Source: an uncultured Bacteroidales bacterium (GTDB lineage Bacteria > Bacteroidota > Bacteroidia > Bacteroidales > Bacteroidaceae). Taken from it: 47,848 bases of DNA. Made by a program: the position numbers and the translations under genes. Below, piece after piece: positions 1-9,032 of the stretch. The stretch covers positions 1 to 47,848 of the forward strand of contig CASFRV010000014.1 of the NCBI GenBank assembly GCA_949297215.1, read 5' to 3'. Position 1 is the first letter of the stretch; each line of letters opens with the position of its first letter. The notes beneath the pieces were generated by a model that had not been told where the DNA came from, did no database searches, and saw only the letters and a list, made by a program, of their open reading frames with translations.

Positions 1-1
1 C

Positions 2-235
2 GCCGCGTGGCTCGCCGCGGCCCTGCGCCCCCATTTCGGCGACGCCCTGCTGGGCCCCGACCGCCCGCCCGTGGGCCGGGCCCGCTCGCTCTACGTGCGC
101 CGCCTGGTGGTCAAGGCCGGGCCCGCGCTGCCCCCGGCGGGCGTGCGCCGCACGCTGCTCTCGGCCCGCGCCGCCCTGCTCGCCGTGCAGGCCTACCGCT
201 CGGTGGGCGTGAGCTTCGACGTCGACCCCGCCTGA
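2..235 (+). CDS. priA: Primosomal protein N' (PriA helicase), C-terminal end, partial
   Basis: Only the last 77 codons are inside the window; the 5' part lies to the left. The visible frame reads through without stops to a TGA at 233-235. It contains LGPDRPPVGR, YVRRLVVKAG and a final VSFDVDPA, which match the conserved tail of PriA, where the LGP..pPi.r..g.yr..l.iK block is followed by a closing (V/I)D(V/I)DP. PriA is a 3'-5' helicase that reloads the replisome at collapsed forks. The length of the tail and the DVDP ending make the assignment fairly safe, although no helicase motif or zinc-binding cysteine is visible in this fragment. Confidence 0.8.
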   Translation, partial: AAWLAAALRPHFGDALLGPDRPPVGRARSLYVRRLVVKAGPALPPAGVRRTLLSARAALLAVQAYRSVGVSFDVDPA

Positions 236-312
236 CGCGCCCCCGGCCGCCCCTCCCGGCCCGCGCCCTCACGAAAAGGGCCGCACGGCGCCCCTATCTC
301 CGAAAAAATCAA

Positions 313-320
313 TAACTTTG
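313..320 (+). promoter_or_regulatory. Bacteroidetes -7 element (TAACTTTG) for cysD
   Basis: A perfect TAnnTTTG match lies about 100 bp upstream of the cysD start codon and downstream of the priA stop. It implies a leader of roughly 90 nt. No clear -33 TTTG box is seen at the expected distance. Confidence 0.6.
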
Positions 321-420
321 CCCGTCTCCGCCACACGCCGGACGCACGGACGCCGCGACCGCCGCCCGCGCGCACGCCCGCGGGGCGGCTCCGCACGTAC
401 AGAACAAAACAACAGACAAC

Positions 421-1332
421 ATGAGCGAGCAATACAGTTTGAGCCACCTGAAGGAACTCGAAGCCGAGTCCATATACATCATCCGCGAGGTGGCGGCCGA
501 GTTTGAAAACCCCGTGATGCTTTACAGCATCGGCAAAGACTCGTCGGTGATGGTGCGCCTGGCCGAAAAGGCTTTCGCCCCCGGCAAGGTGCCCTTCCCC
601 CTGATGCACATCGACTCGAAGTGGAAGTTCAAGGAGATGATACAGTTTCGCGACGAGTACGCCAAGAAGTACGGCTGGAACCTCATCGTCGAGAGCAACA
701 TGGAGGCCTTCCGCGCCGGCGTGGGCCCTTTCACCCACGGCAGCAAGGTGCACACCGACCTCATGAAGACGCAGGCCCTGCTCCACGCCCTGGCCAAGCA
801 TAAGTTTGACGCAGCCTTCGGCGGCGCCCGCCGCGACGAGGAGAAATCGCGCGCCAAGGAGCGCATCTTCTCCTTCCGCGACCGCTTCCAGCAGTGGGAC
901 CCCAAAAACCAGCGCCCCGAGCTGTGGGACATCTACAACACCCGCGTACACAAGGGCGAGAGCATCCGCGTGTTCCCCCTGAGCAACTGGACCGAGCTCG
1001 ACGTATGGCAGTACATCCGCCTGGAAAACATACCCATCGTGCCGCTCTACTTTGCCAAGGAGCGCCCCGTCGTCGAAATGGACGGCCAGCTCATCATGCC
1101 CGACGACGACCGCCTGCCCGAAAAATACCGCGACCAGATCACAACGAAGAAGATACGCTTCCGCACGCTGGGCTGCTGGCCCCTGACGGGAGCCATCGAG
1201 AGCGAGGCCGACACCATCGAGAAAATCGTGGAAGAGATGATGACCACCACCAAGAGCGAGCGCACCACGCGCGTCATCGACTTCGACCAGGACGCCAGCA
1301 TGGAGCAAAAGAAACGCGAGGGATACTTTTGA
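421..1332 (+). CDS. cysD: Sulfate adenylyltransferase subunit 2 (CysD)
   Basis: This is the catalytic subunit of ATP sulfurylase, which makes adenosine 5'-phosphosulfate from sulfate and ATP together with the GTPase subunit CysN encoded next. The 303-aa length is normal for the family. The PP-loop of the adenine nucleotide alpha-hydrolase fold is visible as [10 protein letters not shown] (about residues 35-44), and the family blocks [16 protein letters not shown] and [14 protein letters not shown] follow. The ATG at 421 follows an A-rich leader and fits the family N terminus ([20 protein letters not shown]). CysN starts 154 bp downstream. No cysC, cysH or sulfite reductase gene is next to it. 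With the sulfotransferase at 4552, this suggests that activated sulfate is used for sulfonation, at least in part. Confidence 0.96.
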   Translation: MSEQYSLSHLKELEAESIYIIREVAAEFENPVMLYSIGKDSSVMVRLAEKAFAPGKVPFPLMHIDSKWKFKEMIQFRDEYAKKYGWNLIVESNMEAFRAGVGPFTHGSKVHTDLMKTQALLHALAKHKFDAAFGGARRDEEKSRAKERIFSFRDRFQQWDPKNQRPELWDIYNTRVHKGESIRVFPLSNWTELDVWQYIRLENIPIVPLYFAKERPVVEMDGQLIMPDDDRLPEKYRDQITTKKIRFRTLGCWPLTGAIESEADTIEKIVEEMMTTTKSERTTRVIDFDQDASMEQKKREGYF

Positions 1333-1336
1333 GAAT

Positions 1337-1362
1337 TGACAATGGACAATTGACAATTGGCC
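1337..1362. repeat. Short AATTGACAAT-type repeat in the cysD-cysN gap
   Basis: Just after the cysD stop the sequence repeats the units ATTGACAAT and GGACAATTGACAATTGG, which are partly self-complementary. A related GTCAATTG occurs near 1520 inside the start of cysN. It is far more AT-rich than the flanking genes and looks like a small interspersed repeat inserted in the intergenic region. The remaining part of the gap (1363-1486) shows no gene. Confidence 0.45.
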
Positions 1363-1486
1363 ATCTTGAAACGTTGGGCTCGGAGGCGCGACGAGTTGCG
1401 CCCGGCCTGCATCGGGATGGCGCTTCGCAAAGGAAGTCTGTCGTGCGCAGACCGATTGTCCCAATCATAACGACAACAAAAGCCAA

Positions 1487-2950
1487 ATGAACAGCAATAA
1501 AGACACAGAGAAAGAGAAATTGTCAATTGAAGACTTTCTCGATCAGGACGAAAAGAAAGACTTGCTGCGCTTCCTCACGGCAGGCAGCGTGGACGACGGA
1601 AAGTCGACGCTCATCGGCCGTCTGCTCTTCGACAGCAAAAAAATCTACGAAGACCAGCTCGCCGCCCTCGAACGCGACAGCAAGCGCGTGGGCAACGCCG
1701 GCGAACACATCGACTACGCCCTCCTGCTCGACGGCCTCAAAGCCGAGCGCGAACAGGGCATCACCATCGACGTGGCCTACCGCTATTTCTCGACCAACAA
1801 GCGCAAGTTCATCATAGCCGACACCCCGGGCCACGAGCAGTACACGCGCAACATGATAACGGGCGGCTCCACGGCCAACCTGGCCGTCATCCTCGTCGAC
1901 GCCCGCACCGGCGTCATCACGCAGACGCGCCGCCATACGTTCCTCGTCTCGCTCCTGGGCATCAAGCACGTCGTGCTGGCCGTCAACAAGATGGACCTCG
2001 TCGGGTTCGACCGCGCGGTGTTCGACAGCATCGTGGCCACCTTCCGCGCCTTCACCGCCCCGCTCGGCATCCCCGACGTGCAGTGCATCCCCCTCTCGGC
2101 CCTCGACGGCGACAACGTCGTCGAAAAGTCGGAGCGCACGCCCTGGTACGAAGGCCCCGCGCTGCTCGACTATCTCGAAAACGTACACATCGGCAACGAC
2201 CACAACCTTAGCGATTTCCGCTACCCCGTGCAGTATGTGCTGCGCCCCAATCTCGACTTCCGCGGCTTCTCGGGCAAGGTGGCCTCGGGCGTCGTGCGCA
2301 AGGGCGACGAAATCGTGGCCCTGCCCTCGGGCAAGCGCTCGCACGTGAAGCGCATCGTCACCTACGACGGCGACCTCGACTACGCCTTCCCGCCGCAGAG
2401 CGTCACCCTCGTGCTCGAAGACGAAATAGATATCTCGCGCGGCGAAATGATAGTCCACCCCGACAGCCTGCCCCACACCGGCCGCCACTTCGAGGCCATG
2501 CTCGTGTGGATGGACGAGGAACCGATGGACGTCGAAAAGGCCTTCTACATCAAGCAGACCACCAACACGAGCCGCTGCCACGTGGACCACATCGCCTACA
2601 AGGTGGACGTCAACACGATGGAGCACTCCGAAGTGCCTGCCTTGCAGCTCAACGAGATAGGCCGCGTTGTCCTCACCACGGCCAAGGAGCTCTTCTTCGA
2701 CGCCTACGCCGACAACAAGCCCACGGGCTCGTTCATCCTCATCGACCCAATCACGAACAACACGAGCGCCGTCGGCATGATCATCGCTCCCGTCGAGGAG
2801 CGCGACCTGCACCGCGCCGACGCCCTCCCCGTGCTCGACCTGCCCGGCCTCGGCATCACGCCCGACCACTACGACGCCATCGACCGCGCCGTCGGTGAGC
2901 TCGCCCGCCAGGGCCTGGCCGTCAAGGTGGTGAAGGAGCAGCAGGGCTGA
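1487..2950 (+). CDS. cysN: Sulfate adenylyltransferase subunit 1, GTPase (CysN)
   Basis: This is the regulatory GTPase of ATP sulfurylase and couples GTP hydrolysis to APS synthesis by CysD. It is an EF-Tu-like G protein of 487 aa. G1 is GSVDDGKST (residues 33-41), the switch II/G3 region is [12 protein letters not shown] (about 112), and G4 is NKMDLV (about 167). The C-terminal half carries the two EF-Tu-like beta-barrel domains. It stops before any APS-kinase (CysC) domain, so it is a stand-alone CysN and not a CysNC fusion. The start follows ACAAAAGCCAA and the first 25 residues are charged and variable, as usual. A strong hairpin follows the stop, marking the end of this transcription unit. 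Confidence 0.96.
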   Translation: MNSNKDTEKEKLSIEDFLDQDEKKDLLRFLTAGSVDDGKSTLIGRLLFDSKKIYEDQLAALERDSKRVGNAGEHIDYALLLDGLKAEREQGITIDVAYRYFSTNKRKFIIADTPGHEQYTRNMITGGSTANLAVILVDARTGVITQTRRHTFLVSLLGIKHVVLAVNKMDLVGFDRAVFDSIVATFRAFTAPLGIPDVQCIPLSALDGDNVVEKSERTPWYEGPALLDYLENVHIGNDHNLSDFRYPVQYVLRPNLDFRGFSGKVASGVVRKGDEIVALPSGKRSHVKRIVTYDGDLDYAFPPQSVTLVLEDEIDISRGEMIVHPDSLPHTGRHFEAMLVWMDEEPMDVEKAFYIKQTTNTSRCHVDHIAYKVDVNTMEHSEVPALQLNEIGRVVLTTAKELFFDAYADNKPTGSFILIDPITNNTSAVGMIIAPVEERDLHRADALPVLDLPGLGITPDHYDAIDRAVGELARQGLAVKVVKEQQG

Positions 2951-2981
2951 CGCCTCCCCCGCCTGCCATTTCCAAAAAATA

Positions 2982-3017
2982 AAGCTGCGCCCGTCTGTGC
3001 ATGGGCACAGCTTTTTT
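2982..3017. terminator. Bidirectional rho-independent terminator after cysN
   Basis: The stem AAGCTGyGCCC pairs with GGGCrCAGCTT with one mismatch, flanked by an A run on the left and a T run on the right. It sits between cysN and the convergent ATPase gene, so it can end both transcripts. Confidence 0.75.
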
Positions 3018-3059
3018 GAAACGGCCGGGCTACGTGCCGGGATGAGCCTTGCGTCCCGT

Positions 3060-4184
3060 TCAGAACGGTTGCTGCCGCAGCCATTCGCTCATGAAGCGGT
3101 CGTAAACAGTGTAGCCGTCGGGTGAGTGATAGACCAGTTCGCTGCTGAGCAGCTTTTTCAGAGCCGAACTGACGCTGCTTGCTGCGCGCAGCCGGTGCCT
3201 GGCTATAAAGCTGCCCGACATCACTTCTTTGACGTAGCCCTCGTTGGCAATGGCTTTGAGCAGACTGATCTGACCGGGTGAGCATGTGTTTAGCAGGTCG
3301 GCATACGAATAGCCAAGCTCGGATATGATTTCTTCGGTGGCACAGGCAGCCAGTGGAAAGTCTACGTTGCGGTCGTAGCCATACAGGCGGTTGAGCAGAC
3401 ATTGCACATACCACGTGTATCCGTCGTATCTCTTGTAAATGGTATCAAACACATCGCGTGGAAGCTCCTTTCCATGGCGCGCAAAGTGGCCCATGGCGAA
3501 GCGGGCATACTCATCGCGGTCGATGGCGCCCAGGGTGAGCAGTTGCGTGCTTTGGTAGAACGCTCTTTTGGACGAGGTGAACATCTCCTGTATCACGTGC
3601 TGCCGGCTGCCAGCAAAGATGAAATGAACGTTTGGCAGGAACTGGATGTAAGACCGTAGCAGCGCTTCGACGCCTTTCTCGGGGTAGGCCGTGATTTGTT
3701 GGAATTCGTCGATGGCGATATAGCAGTTTTTTTCCGACGAACTTAAATAGTCGAAAATTTCTTTCAACGTGTTTTCTTCTTGGGCCGGTGCCACGTCGAC
3801 GCTTACCTTTGGAGCGCCCGTAAGCTCGTCGAACGTAAGCGTCGGCCGGCAGCTCTTGATAAATTTGCCGATGCGGTTCAAAGCTTTTTGTGGGGCGGAG
3901 TCCAGCTGTCCGAGGACGGTATGGGCAAACAGACGCACAAAATCGCTGAGCGATTGCGTTGAGAAGATATCCATGTAGAGTGTCGCAACATCAGGCGCCT
4001 GCTTTTTCAGATGGAACAGCGTGTGCTTGATCAGCCCCGTCTTCCCTATACGGCGGGGGGCCGTCAGGGTTACGTTGCGTTCGTTGTGCAGTGCGTCAAG
4101 GAGGGCTTTGGTCTCTTGTTGCCTGTCGCAGAAATATTCAGGACTATGGTACCCTGTAATCAGAAAGGGATTGTTTGGTCTCAT
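3060..4184 (-). CDS. AAA/ATPase_2-type P-loop ATPase, function unknown
   Basis: This 374-aa protein belongs to the bacterial/archaeal ATPase_2-like group of stand-alone AAA ATPases. It opens with RPNNPFLITGYHSPEYFCDR, typical of the Bacteroidetes branch. It has a P-loop APRRIGKTGL (residues 42-51), a Walker B CYIAIDEFQQI near residue 155 and a sensor-like FAGSRQH near 195. The C-terminal part looks like a winged helix (RLRAASSVSSALKKLLSSELVYH split over two helices), which suggests DNA or partner binding. Members of the group are often lone accessory genes whose role is not known. The gene runs opposite to cysN and the sulfotransferase, is less GC-rich than both, and probably inserted between them. 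The start at 4184 lies just downstream of an AT-rich region with two TATCGTAA copies. Confidence 0.8.
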   Translation of the reverse strand: MRPNNPFLITGYHSPEYFCDRQQETKALLDALHNERNVTLTAPRRIGKTGLIKHTLFHLKKQAPDVATLYMDIFSTQSLSDFVRLFAHTVLGQLDSAPQKALNRIGKFIKSCRPTLTFDELTGAPKVSVDVAPAQEENTLKEIFDYLSSSEKNCYIAIDEFQQITAYPEKGVEALLRSYIQFLPNVHFIFAGSRQHVIQEMFTSSKRAFYQSTQLLTLGAIDRDEYARFAMGHFARHGKELPRDVFDTIYKRYDGYTWYVQCLLNRLYGYDRNVDFPLAACATEEIISELGYSYADLLNTCSPGQISLLKAIANEGYVKEVMSGSFIARHRLRAASSVSSALKKLLSSELVYHSPDGYTVYDRFMSEWLRQQPF

Positions 4185-4551
4185 GCTCTATGCCATTACG
4201 TAATTATCGTAACGCAAATATCGTAATAAAAGCAGTTGCGGCCAAACGAACGCGGCGAAACCTGATGCAGTTGGGCTGTCGGGACGTTGTTTCCCGTCGT
4301 AGTCCGCGGGCACCGGGCCGGCTGCTGCGTGCAGGGCCCGTGTCGTCCTGCTTTCCGCCTGTTTGCGTTGTTTGGGGCGGCTCGGGTATGGTTTGAGGCC
4401 TTCTGGGGAAAGAAAAAGCATGTTTTCCTTTCCTCTTCTCTCGTCTTGCACTATCTTTGTCCGGTCGTCCGTGTGCCTGTGTGCCAAGGGGTGGCGGCAA
4501 TAGGCGGGCAGCCCGCTTTTTCATTCAACCGACATAACATAATATATCTAT
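4185..4551. other. Divergent intergenic region between the ATPase and sulfotransferase genes
   Basis: There is no gene in these 367 bp. The left part (4195-4230) is AT-rich, with the palindrome ATTACGTAAT and two direct TATCGTAA copies at 4206 and 4220. Their placement suggests an operator for the leftward ATPase gene. The right part holds the -7 element at 4452. Confidence 0.4.
4452..4459 (+). promoter_or_regulatory. -7 element (TATCTTTG) for the sulfotransferase gene
   Basis: A perfect TAnnTTTG match 93 bp upstream of the start codon at 4552. The implied leader is about 85 nt. No exact -33 TTTG is seen. Confidence 0.5.
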
Positions 4552-5658
4552 ATGGGACTCTTAGAATTCAGCAAACTCCCCATCAATACGCTCGTCGGGG
4601 CCGACTGGCAGACGTTTAAGGCCATCACCGCCGGGCGCGACATCGACCCGGCCTACCGCGGCAAGTATCGTCTGACGAAAGCCGTGTGCCGCCTGCTCTC
4701 CACGCTCGTGCCCGTGCAGGACGGCTGCTACCGCCGCCTCCTGGCCGACAAGCCTTTGGAGCATGCGCCCGTGTTCATCCTGGGCCACTGGCGGTCGGGC
4801 ACGACGTTCGTCCACAACGTCCTCTCGTGCGACAAGCACTTCGGCTACAACACGACGTATCAGACCGTCTTCCCCCACCTCATGATGTTCGGGCAGCCCT
4901 TCTTCAAGAAAAACATGAGCTGGCTCATGCCCGACAAGCGACCCACCGACAACATGGAGCTCGCCGTCGACCTGCCGCAGGAAGAAGAGTTCGCGCTGGC
5001 CAACATGATGCCCTATACGTACTACAACTTCTGGTTCCTGCCGAAATACATGCACGAATACTGCGACAAGTACATGCTCTTCGAGGGCATTGAGCCCGAG
5101 GCGCTGCGCGTGTTCGAGGAAACGTTTACGAAGCTCATCAAAATTTCGCTCTGGAACACCGGGGGCACGCAGTTCCTCTCCAAAAACCCGCCCCATACGG
5201 GCCGCGTGCGCGAACTGGTGAAGATGTTCCCCGACGCCAAGTTCATCTACCTCATGCGCAACCCCTACACCGTTTTCGAAAGCACGCGCAGCTTCTTCAC
5301 CAACACCATTCAGCCGCTCAAGCTCGAGGACATTTCGAACGAAGAGCTCGAAGCCAACATCCTCAGCATCTACGCCAAGCTCTACCACAAGTATCAGGCA
5401 GACAAGGGCTGCATCCCGGCGGGCAACCTCATCGAGGTGAAGTTTGAGGACTTCGAGGCCGACGCCCTGGCCAAGACCGAGGAGATCTACCGCACCCTCT
5501 CGCTCCCCGGCTGGGACGAGGCCCGCACTGCCATCGAGCAGTACGTCGGCAGCAAGAAGGGGTATAAGAAAAACAAGTACAAATACGAGCCCCGTACCGT
5601 GGAGCTCGTGGAAAAGAACTGGGGCTTCGCCCTGAGCGACTGGGGCTACAGCCTCTGA
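4552..5658 (+). CDS. PAPS-dependent sulfotransferase (Sulfotransferase_3-like)
   Basis: This 368-aa protein should transfer a sulfuryl group from PAPS to an acceptor. The 5'-phosphosulfate loop is FILGHWRSGTT (residues 75-85). The region FLSKNPPHTGRV carries the family's conserved lysine and histidine, and the 3'-phosphate motif is FIYLMRNPYTVFESTRSFF near residue 230. There is no signal peptide or membrane segment, so it acts in the cytoplasm, where PAPS is made. CysD and CysN, encoded just upstream, would supply APS. Known gut Bacteroides sulfotransferases of this family, encoded beside cysDN, sulfonate sterols such as cholesterol. That makes a steroid or other lipid acceptor plausible here, but the acceptor cannot be read from the sequence. 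Glycan or lipid-A-type acceptors remain possible. Confidence 0.88.
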   Translation: MGLLEFSKLPINTLVGADWQTFKAITAGRDIDPAYRGKYRLTKAVCRLLSTLVPVQDGCYRRLLADKPLEHAPVFILGHWRSGTTFVHNVLSCDKHFGYNTTYQTVFPHLMMFGQPFFKKNMSWLMPDKRPTDNMELAVDLPQEEEFALANMMPYTYYNFWFLPKYMHEYCDKYMLFEGIEPEALRVFEETFTKLIKISLWNTGGTQFLSKNPPHTGRVRELVKMFPDAKFIYLMRNPYTVFESTRSFFTNTIQPLKLEDISNEELEANILSIYAKLYHKYQADKGCIPAGNLIEVKFEDFEADALAKTEEIYRTLSLPGWDEARTAIEQYVGSKKGYKKNKYKYEPRTVELVEKNWGFALSDWGYSL

Positions 5659-5685
5659 CCCGCCGCCCCGTCGCCCCGACGCCTT

Positions 5686-5737
5686 GCGTGAGCGCCCTCC
5701 GCCGCCCTGCGGCCGGGGGGCGCTCACGCTGTTTTTT
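5686..5737 (+). terminator. Strong terminator after the sulfotransferase gene
   Basis: GCGTGAGCGCCCTCCG pairs with CGGGGGGCGCTCACGC (one mismatch), followed by a T run at 5732-5737. Confidence 0.85.
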
Positions 5738-5905
5738 GCCGCAGCTGCGTTGCTTCCGTGGTTTCTGTGGGGCGGGGCAGAAGGCTGCGAGGCGGGTGTC
5801 GTTTGGCGGGGCGGGTGGGGCATTGAGGCCCGCCCGCAGCCGTTAAACGACCTCATATCTTCCCAAAAATTTATGAAGGGGGACGCGCTCTGTGCCGGAA
5901 AAACG

Positions 5906-5913
5906 TAACTTTA
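5906..5913 (+). promoter_or_regulatory. Likely -7 element (TAACTTTA) for the phosphatase gene
   Basis: A one-base variant of TAnnTTTG, 22 bp upstream of the ATG at 5936, in an AT-rich patch of otherwise GC-rich DNA. Confidence 0.4.
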
Positions 5914-5935
5914 CGGCTGATAAAATGTTTTCCGC

Positions 5936-7213
5936 ATGAAACGTCTCCTGTTTTGGCTGCTGCTCTTGCCGTCGGTCGTGCTCACCGCGGCGGCACAGAC
6001 GGCCCGCGACGAGCTCGATGCCGACCTGCATCGCTCGGCGTCCAACTATATGGCTTATCCCGTGCCCGAACGCGTGCGCTACACGCGGGCCCCGGCCGGG
6101 TATAAGCCTTTTTACATAAGTACCTATGCGCGCCACGGCTCGCGCTATTTCACCCATGCCGACCAGTATGAGGCGCCGGCGGCCACGCTGCGCGCCGCCC
6201 GGGCTGTGGGCGTCCTCTCGCCGCTGGGCGAGGAGGTGTCGGCCGCGCTCGACAGCCTGGCCCGCCAGGCCCGCGGGCGCTACGGCGAGCTCACGCCCAA
6301 GGGGGCGGGGCAGCACCGCGGCATAGCGCGCCGCATGTACAGCCATTTCTCCGACGCCCTGCGCGGCGACGCCTTTGTTGAGGCCCGCTCCACGACCAAG
6401 CAGCGCTGCATCCTCTCGATGGCCAACGAGCTGTGGGAGCTGCGCGGACTGAATCCCTCGCTGCGCCTGCGCATGGATGCCTCCGAGGCCGACATGACGT
6501 GGCTGCACGACAAGCACCACCCCGCCATGCGCCTGCGCGAAAGTGCCGCGGCCCGCCTCTCTGTCGACACGTTTGCCCTCGACCGCGTGCGCCCCGACCG
6601 CCTGATGCGCTCGCTCTTCACCGACACGGCCTACGTGCGCCGCCACGTCGATGCGCGGGCGCTCATGGAGCAGCTCTTCCACGTGGCTTCGGGCATACAG
6701 AACCACGATTTCGACTACGACTTGTATAAAATCTTCACGCGCCGCGAGTGTTACAACCTCTGGCTGCGCAACAACTACGACTGGTATGTCAACTACGGTC
6801 CCTCGCCCCTCACGGGCGGCCGCCAGCCCTACACGCAGGAAAACCTCTTGCGCCACATCATCCTCACGGCCGACACGGTCATCGCCTCGGGCCGCCGCGG
6901 CGCCACGCTGCGCTTTGGTCACGACACGTCGCTCGTGCCCCTGGCCGCCCTCATGGAGCTGGGCAGCTGCGGCCGGGCGGTTGCGCTCCCCGACTCTGTG
7001 GCCCTCTGCTGGCGCGACTACCGCATCACGCCCATGGGCGCCAACATACAGCTCGTTTTCTACCGCAGCCGCAAGCACGACGAGGTGCTCGTCAAGGCCC
7101 TGCTCAACGAGCGCGAGGTGACGCTGCCCGTGCCCTCCGACCTGGCGCCCTACTATCCCTGGTCGGCCCTGCGCCGCTACTATCTCGACAAGTTGCAGGC
7201 CGCCGCCGAATGA
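5936..7213 (+). CDS. Secreted histidine acid phosphatase (MINPP/phytase-like)
   Basis: A 425-aa branch-2 histidine phosphatase. It starts with a clear Sec signal peptide (MKRLLFWLLLLPSVVLTAAAQ). The catalytic loop YARHGSRYF places the nucleophilic His at residue 67 between Arg66 and Arg70. The proton-donor motif is FGHDTSL at residues 327-333 (His329-Asp330). The use of HD rather than HAE places it nearer classical acid phosphatases than the HAE-type MINPP enzymes. Bacteroidetes relatives include periplasmic phytases that release phosphate from inositol phosphates, so a phosphate-scavenging role is reasonable but the substrate is inferred. It is followed 49 bp later by porX on the same strand, and the two may be co-transcribed. 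Confidence 0.85.
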   Translation: MKRLLFWLLLLPSVVLTAAAQTARDELDADLHRSASNYMAYPVPERVRYTRAPAGYKPFYISTYARHGSRYFTHADQYEAPAATLRAARAVGVLSPLGEEVSAALDSLARQARGRYGELTPKGAGQHRGIARRMYSHFSDALRGDAFVEARSTTKQRCILSMANELWELRGLNPSLRLRMDASEADMTWLHDKHHPAMRLRESAAARLSVDTFALDRVRPDRLMRSLFTDTAYVRRHVDARALMEQLFHVASGIQNHDFDYDLYKIFTRRECYNLWLRNNYDWYVNYGPSPLTGGRQPYTQENLLRHIILTADTVIASGRRGATLRFGHDTSLVPLAALMELGSCGRAVALPDSVALCWRDYRITPMGANIQLVFYRSRKHDEVLVKALLNEREVTLPVPSDLAPYYPWSALRRYYLDKLQAAAE

Positions 7214-7262
7214 CAGCCGCGCCCTGCGGCGTGCGTAACTCCGAAGAAAAGCCCATCAAAAC

Positions 7263-8813
7263 ATGACAAACGGCAGATTGCTCTGGGTCGACGACGAAAT
7301 CGACCTCTTGAAGGCCCACCGCCTCTTCCTCGAAAAGAAGGGATACGAGCTGGCCACGTGCTCGAACGGCTCCGATGCCGTCGACCTGTGCCGCGAAAAC
7401 AACTTCGACCTCATCCTGCTCGACGAGAATATGCCCGGCCTGAGCGGGTTGGAGACGTTGGCGCGCATCAAGGAGATAGCTCCCAACACGCCCGTCGTGA
7501 TGGTCACCAAAAACGAGGAGGAGGACCTCATGGACCAGGCCATCGGCTCGAAGATTGCCGACTATCTCATCAAGCCCGTCAACCCCAACCAGATACTCCT
7601 CACGCTGAAGAAGAACATCCACCAGCGCGAAATCGTGGCCGAGGTGACGCAGAGCGGCTACCGCCAGGATTTCGGGCGCATCGGCATGCAGATTTCCGAC
7701 TCGCTCACCCCCGACGAGTGGATTGAGCTCTATAAAAAACTGGTCTACTGGGAGCTTGAGCTCTCCTCGACCGACGGCGCCATGCAGGACATGCTGCGCA
7801 TGCAGAAGGAGGAGGCCAACCTGGCCTTTGCCCGCTTCGTCCGCCGCGAGTACGAGGGCTGGCTCGCGCGGCCCGACGAGCGGCCCATGCTCAGCCCCGA
7901 CGTGTTCAAGCGCGCCGTCTTCCCCCGCCTGCGCGAGGGGCGCAAGGTGTTTCTCCTCGTGCTCGACAATTTCCGCTACGACCAGTGGCGCGTGCTGAGC
8001 CATGAGCTTGCCGACGACTTCGACATGGACGAGCAGCTCTACTTCGCCATCCTGCCCACGGCCACACAGTATGCGCGCAACGCCATCTTCGCCGGCCTCA
8101 TGCCCCGGCAGATACGCGAGATGTATCCCGACCTGTGGGTCGACGAGGAGGAGGACGAGGGCAAAAACCTCAACGAAGAGGCCCTCATAGCCCGCCAGAT
8201 GGAGCGCTACCGCCGCCGCGAGGAGTTTACCTACCACAAGCTCAACGACTCGGTGGCCGCCGACCGCCTGCTCTCGCATCTGGGCCGCCTCACGCGCACG
8301 CCGCTCAACGTCCTTGTGGTCAACTTCATCGACATCCTCTCGCACGCCCGCACCGAGTCGAAGATGGTGCGCGAACTGGCGGCCAACGAGGCGGCCTACC
8401 GCAGCATCACCCTCTCGTGGTTCCGCCATACGCCCGTGGCCGAGCTCTTCCACACGCTGGCCTCGCTCGACTACGACATACTCATCACCACCGACCACGG
8501 CAGCATCCGCGTCGACACACCGTCGAAGGTCGTGGGCGACCGCAACGTCAACACCAACCTGCGCTACAAGCTGGGCAAAAACCTCAGCTACAACGCCCGC
8601 GAGGTCTTCGAGGTGCGCGACCCGAAGCGTTTGGGCCTGCCGTCGCCCAACCTCTCCACGGCCTACATCTTTGCCACGGGTTCCCGCTTTTTTGCCTATC
8701 CCAACAACTACAACTACTACGTGCAATATTACAAAGACACGTTCCAGCACGGCGGCGTCTCGATGGAGGAAATGATTGTGCCCCTCGTGGCGCTGCGCTC
8801 CAAGAAGCGCTGA
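7263..8813 (+). CDS. porX: PorX response regulator with PglZ/alkaline-phosphatase-like domain
   Basis: PorX controls type IX secretion genes in Bacteroidetes, acting with the sensor PorY and an ECF sigma factor. The 516-aa protein has an N-terminal CheY-like receiver (LLWVDDE at 6-12, phospho-acceptor Asp54 in LILLDENMPG, conserved Lys in YLIKPVN). A helical linker follows, then a PglZ-type alkaline phosphatase fold with LLVLDNFRYDQW and TTDHGSIRVDTPSKVVGDR, which carry metal-binding Asp and His residues. The domain order and length match PorX. The sensor gene porY is not in this window. The type IX assembly gene porT lies 19 kb downstream, so the system is probably functional in this organism. 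Confidence 0.95.
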   Translation: MTNGRLLWVDDEIDLLKAHRLFLEKKGYELATCSNGSDAVDLCRENNFDLILLDENMPGLSGLETLARIKEIAPNTPVVMVTKNEEEDLMDQAIGSKIADYLIKPVNPNQILLTLKKNIHQREIVAEVTQSGYRQDFGRIGMQISDSLTPDEWIELYKKLVYWELELSSTDGAMQDMLRMQKEEANLAFARFVRREYEGWLARPDERPMLSPDVFKRAVFPRLREGRKVFLLVLDNFRYDQWRVLSHELADDFDMDEQLYFAILPTATQYARNAIFAGLMPRQIREMYPDLWVDEEEDEGKNLNEEALIARQMERYRRREEFTYHKLNDSVAADRLLSHLGRLTRTPLNVLVVNFIDILSHARTESKMVRELAANEAAYRSITLSWFRHTPVAELFHTLASLDYDILITTDHGSIRVDTPSKVVGDRNVNTNLRYKLGKNLSYNAREVFEVRDPKRLGLPSPNLSTAYIFATGSRFFAYPNNYNYYVQYYKDTFQHGGVSMEEMIVPLVALRSKKR

Positions 8814-8850
8814 GCGCCCGCGCCGCCTTGTCTTGGCATTCCTCCCCCGT

Positions 8851-8920
8851 GGTGAGCCGTCCGGTCGGTGAGCGCCGCGATGAATCGCGTCTCTACGTGG
8901 CGGACTTCCCCTGCGGCGGC
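8851..8920. repeat. Dispersed palindromic repeat (GCGATGAATCGC type)
   Basis: Contains the palindrome GACGCGATGAATCGCGTCTC in a partly decayed form and then CTACGTGGCGGACttCCC. Near-identical copies occur at 12222-12290 (same orientation) and 42977-43047 (inverted), with shorter relatives at 12090 and 43085. Confidence 0.75.
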
Positions 8921-8943
8921 ATTTGAACCGCCATATATAAAAA

Positions 8944-8986
8944 TTGCCGCGCAGCAACCGTTGTATCGGTGGTTGCTGCGCGGCAA
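8944..8986. terminator. Bidirectional terminator between porX and nfeD
   Basis: A perfect 16-bp stem (TTGCCGCGCAGCAACC with GGTTGCTGCGCGGCAA) flanked by A runs, between two convergent genes. Confidence 0.85.
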
Positions 8987-8993
8987 AACGTAG

Positions 8994-9021
8994 GCCGCCG
9001 CGTCCCAAGGGGCGCGGCGGC
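8994..9021. terminator. Second hairpin before the nfeD stop
   Basis: A 9-bp perfect stem (GCCGCCGCG with CGCGGCGGC) next to the first hairpin. It probably contributes to ending the leftward frr-rsgA-nfeD transcript. Confidence 0.5.
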
Positions 9022-9032
9022 TTTGTGGTTTC

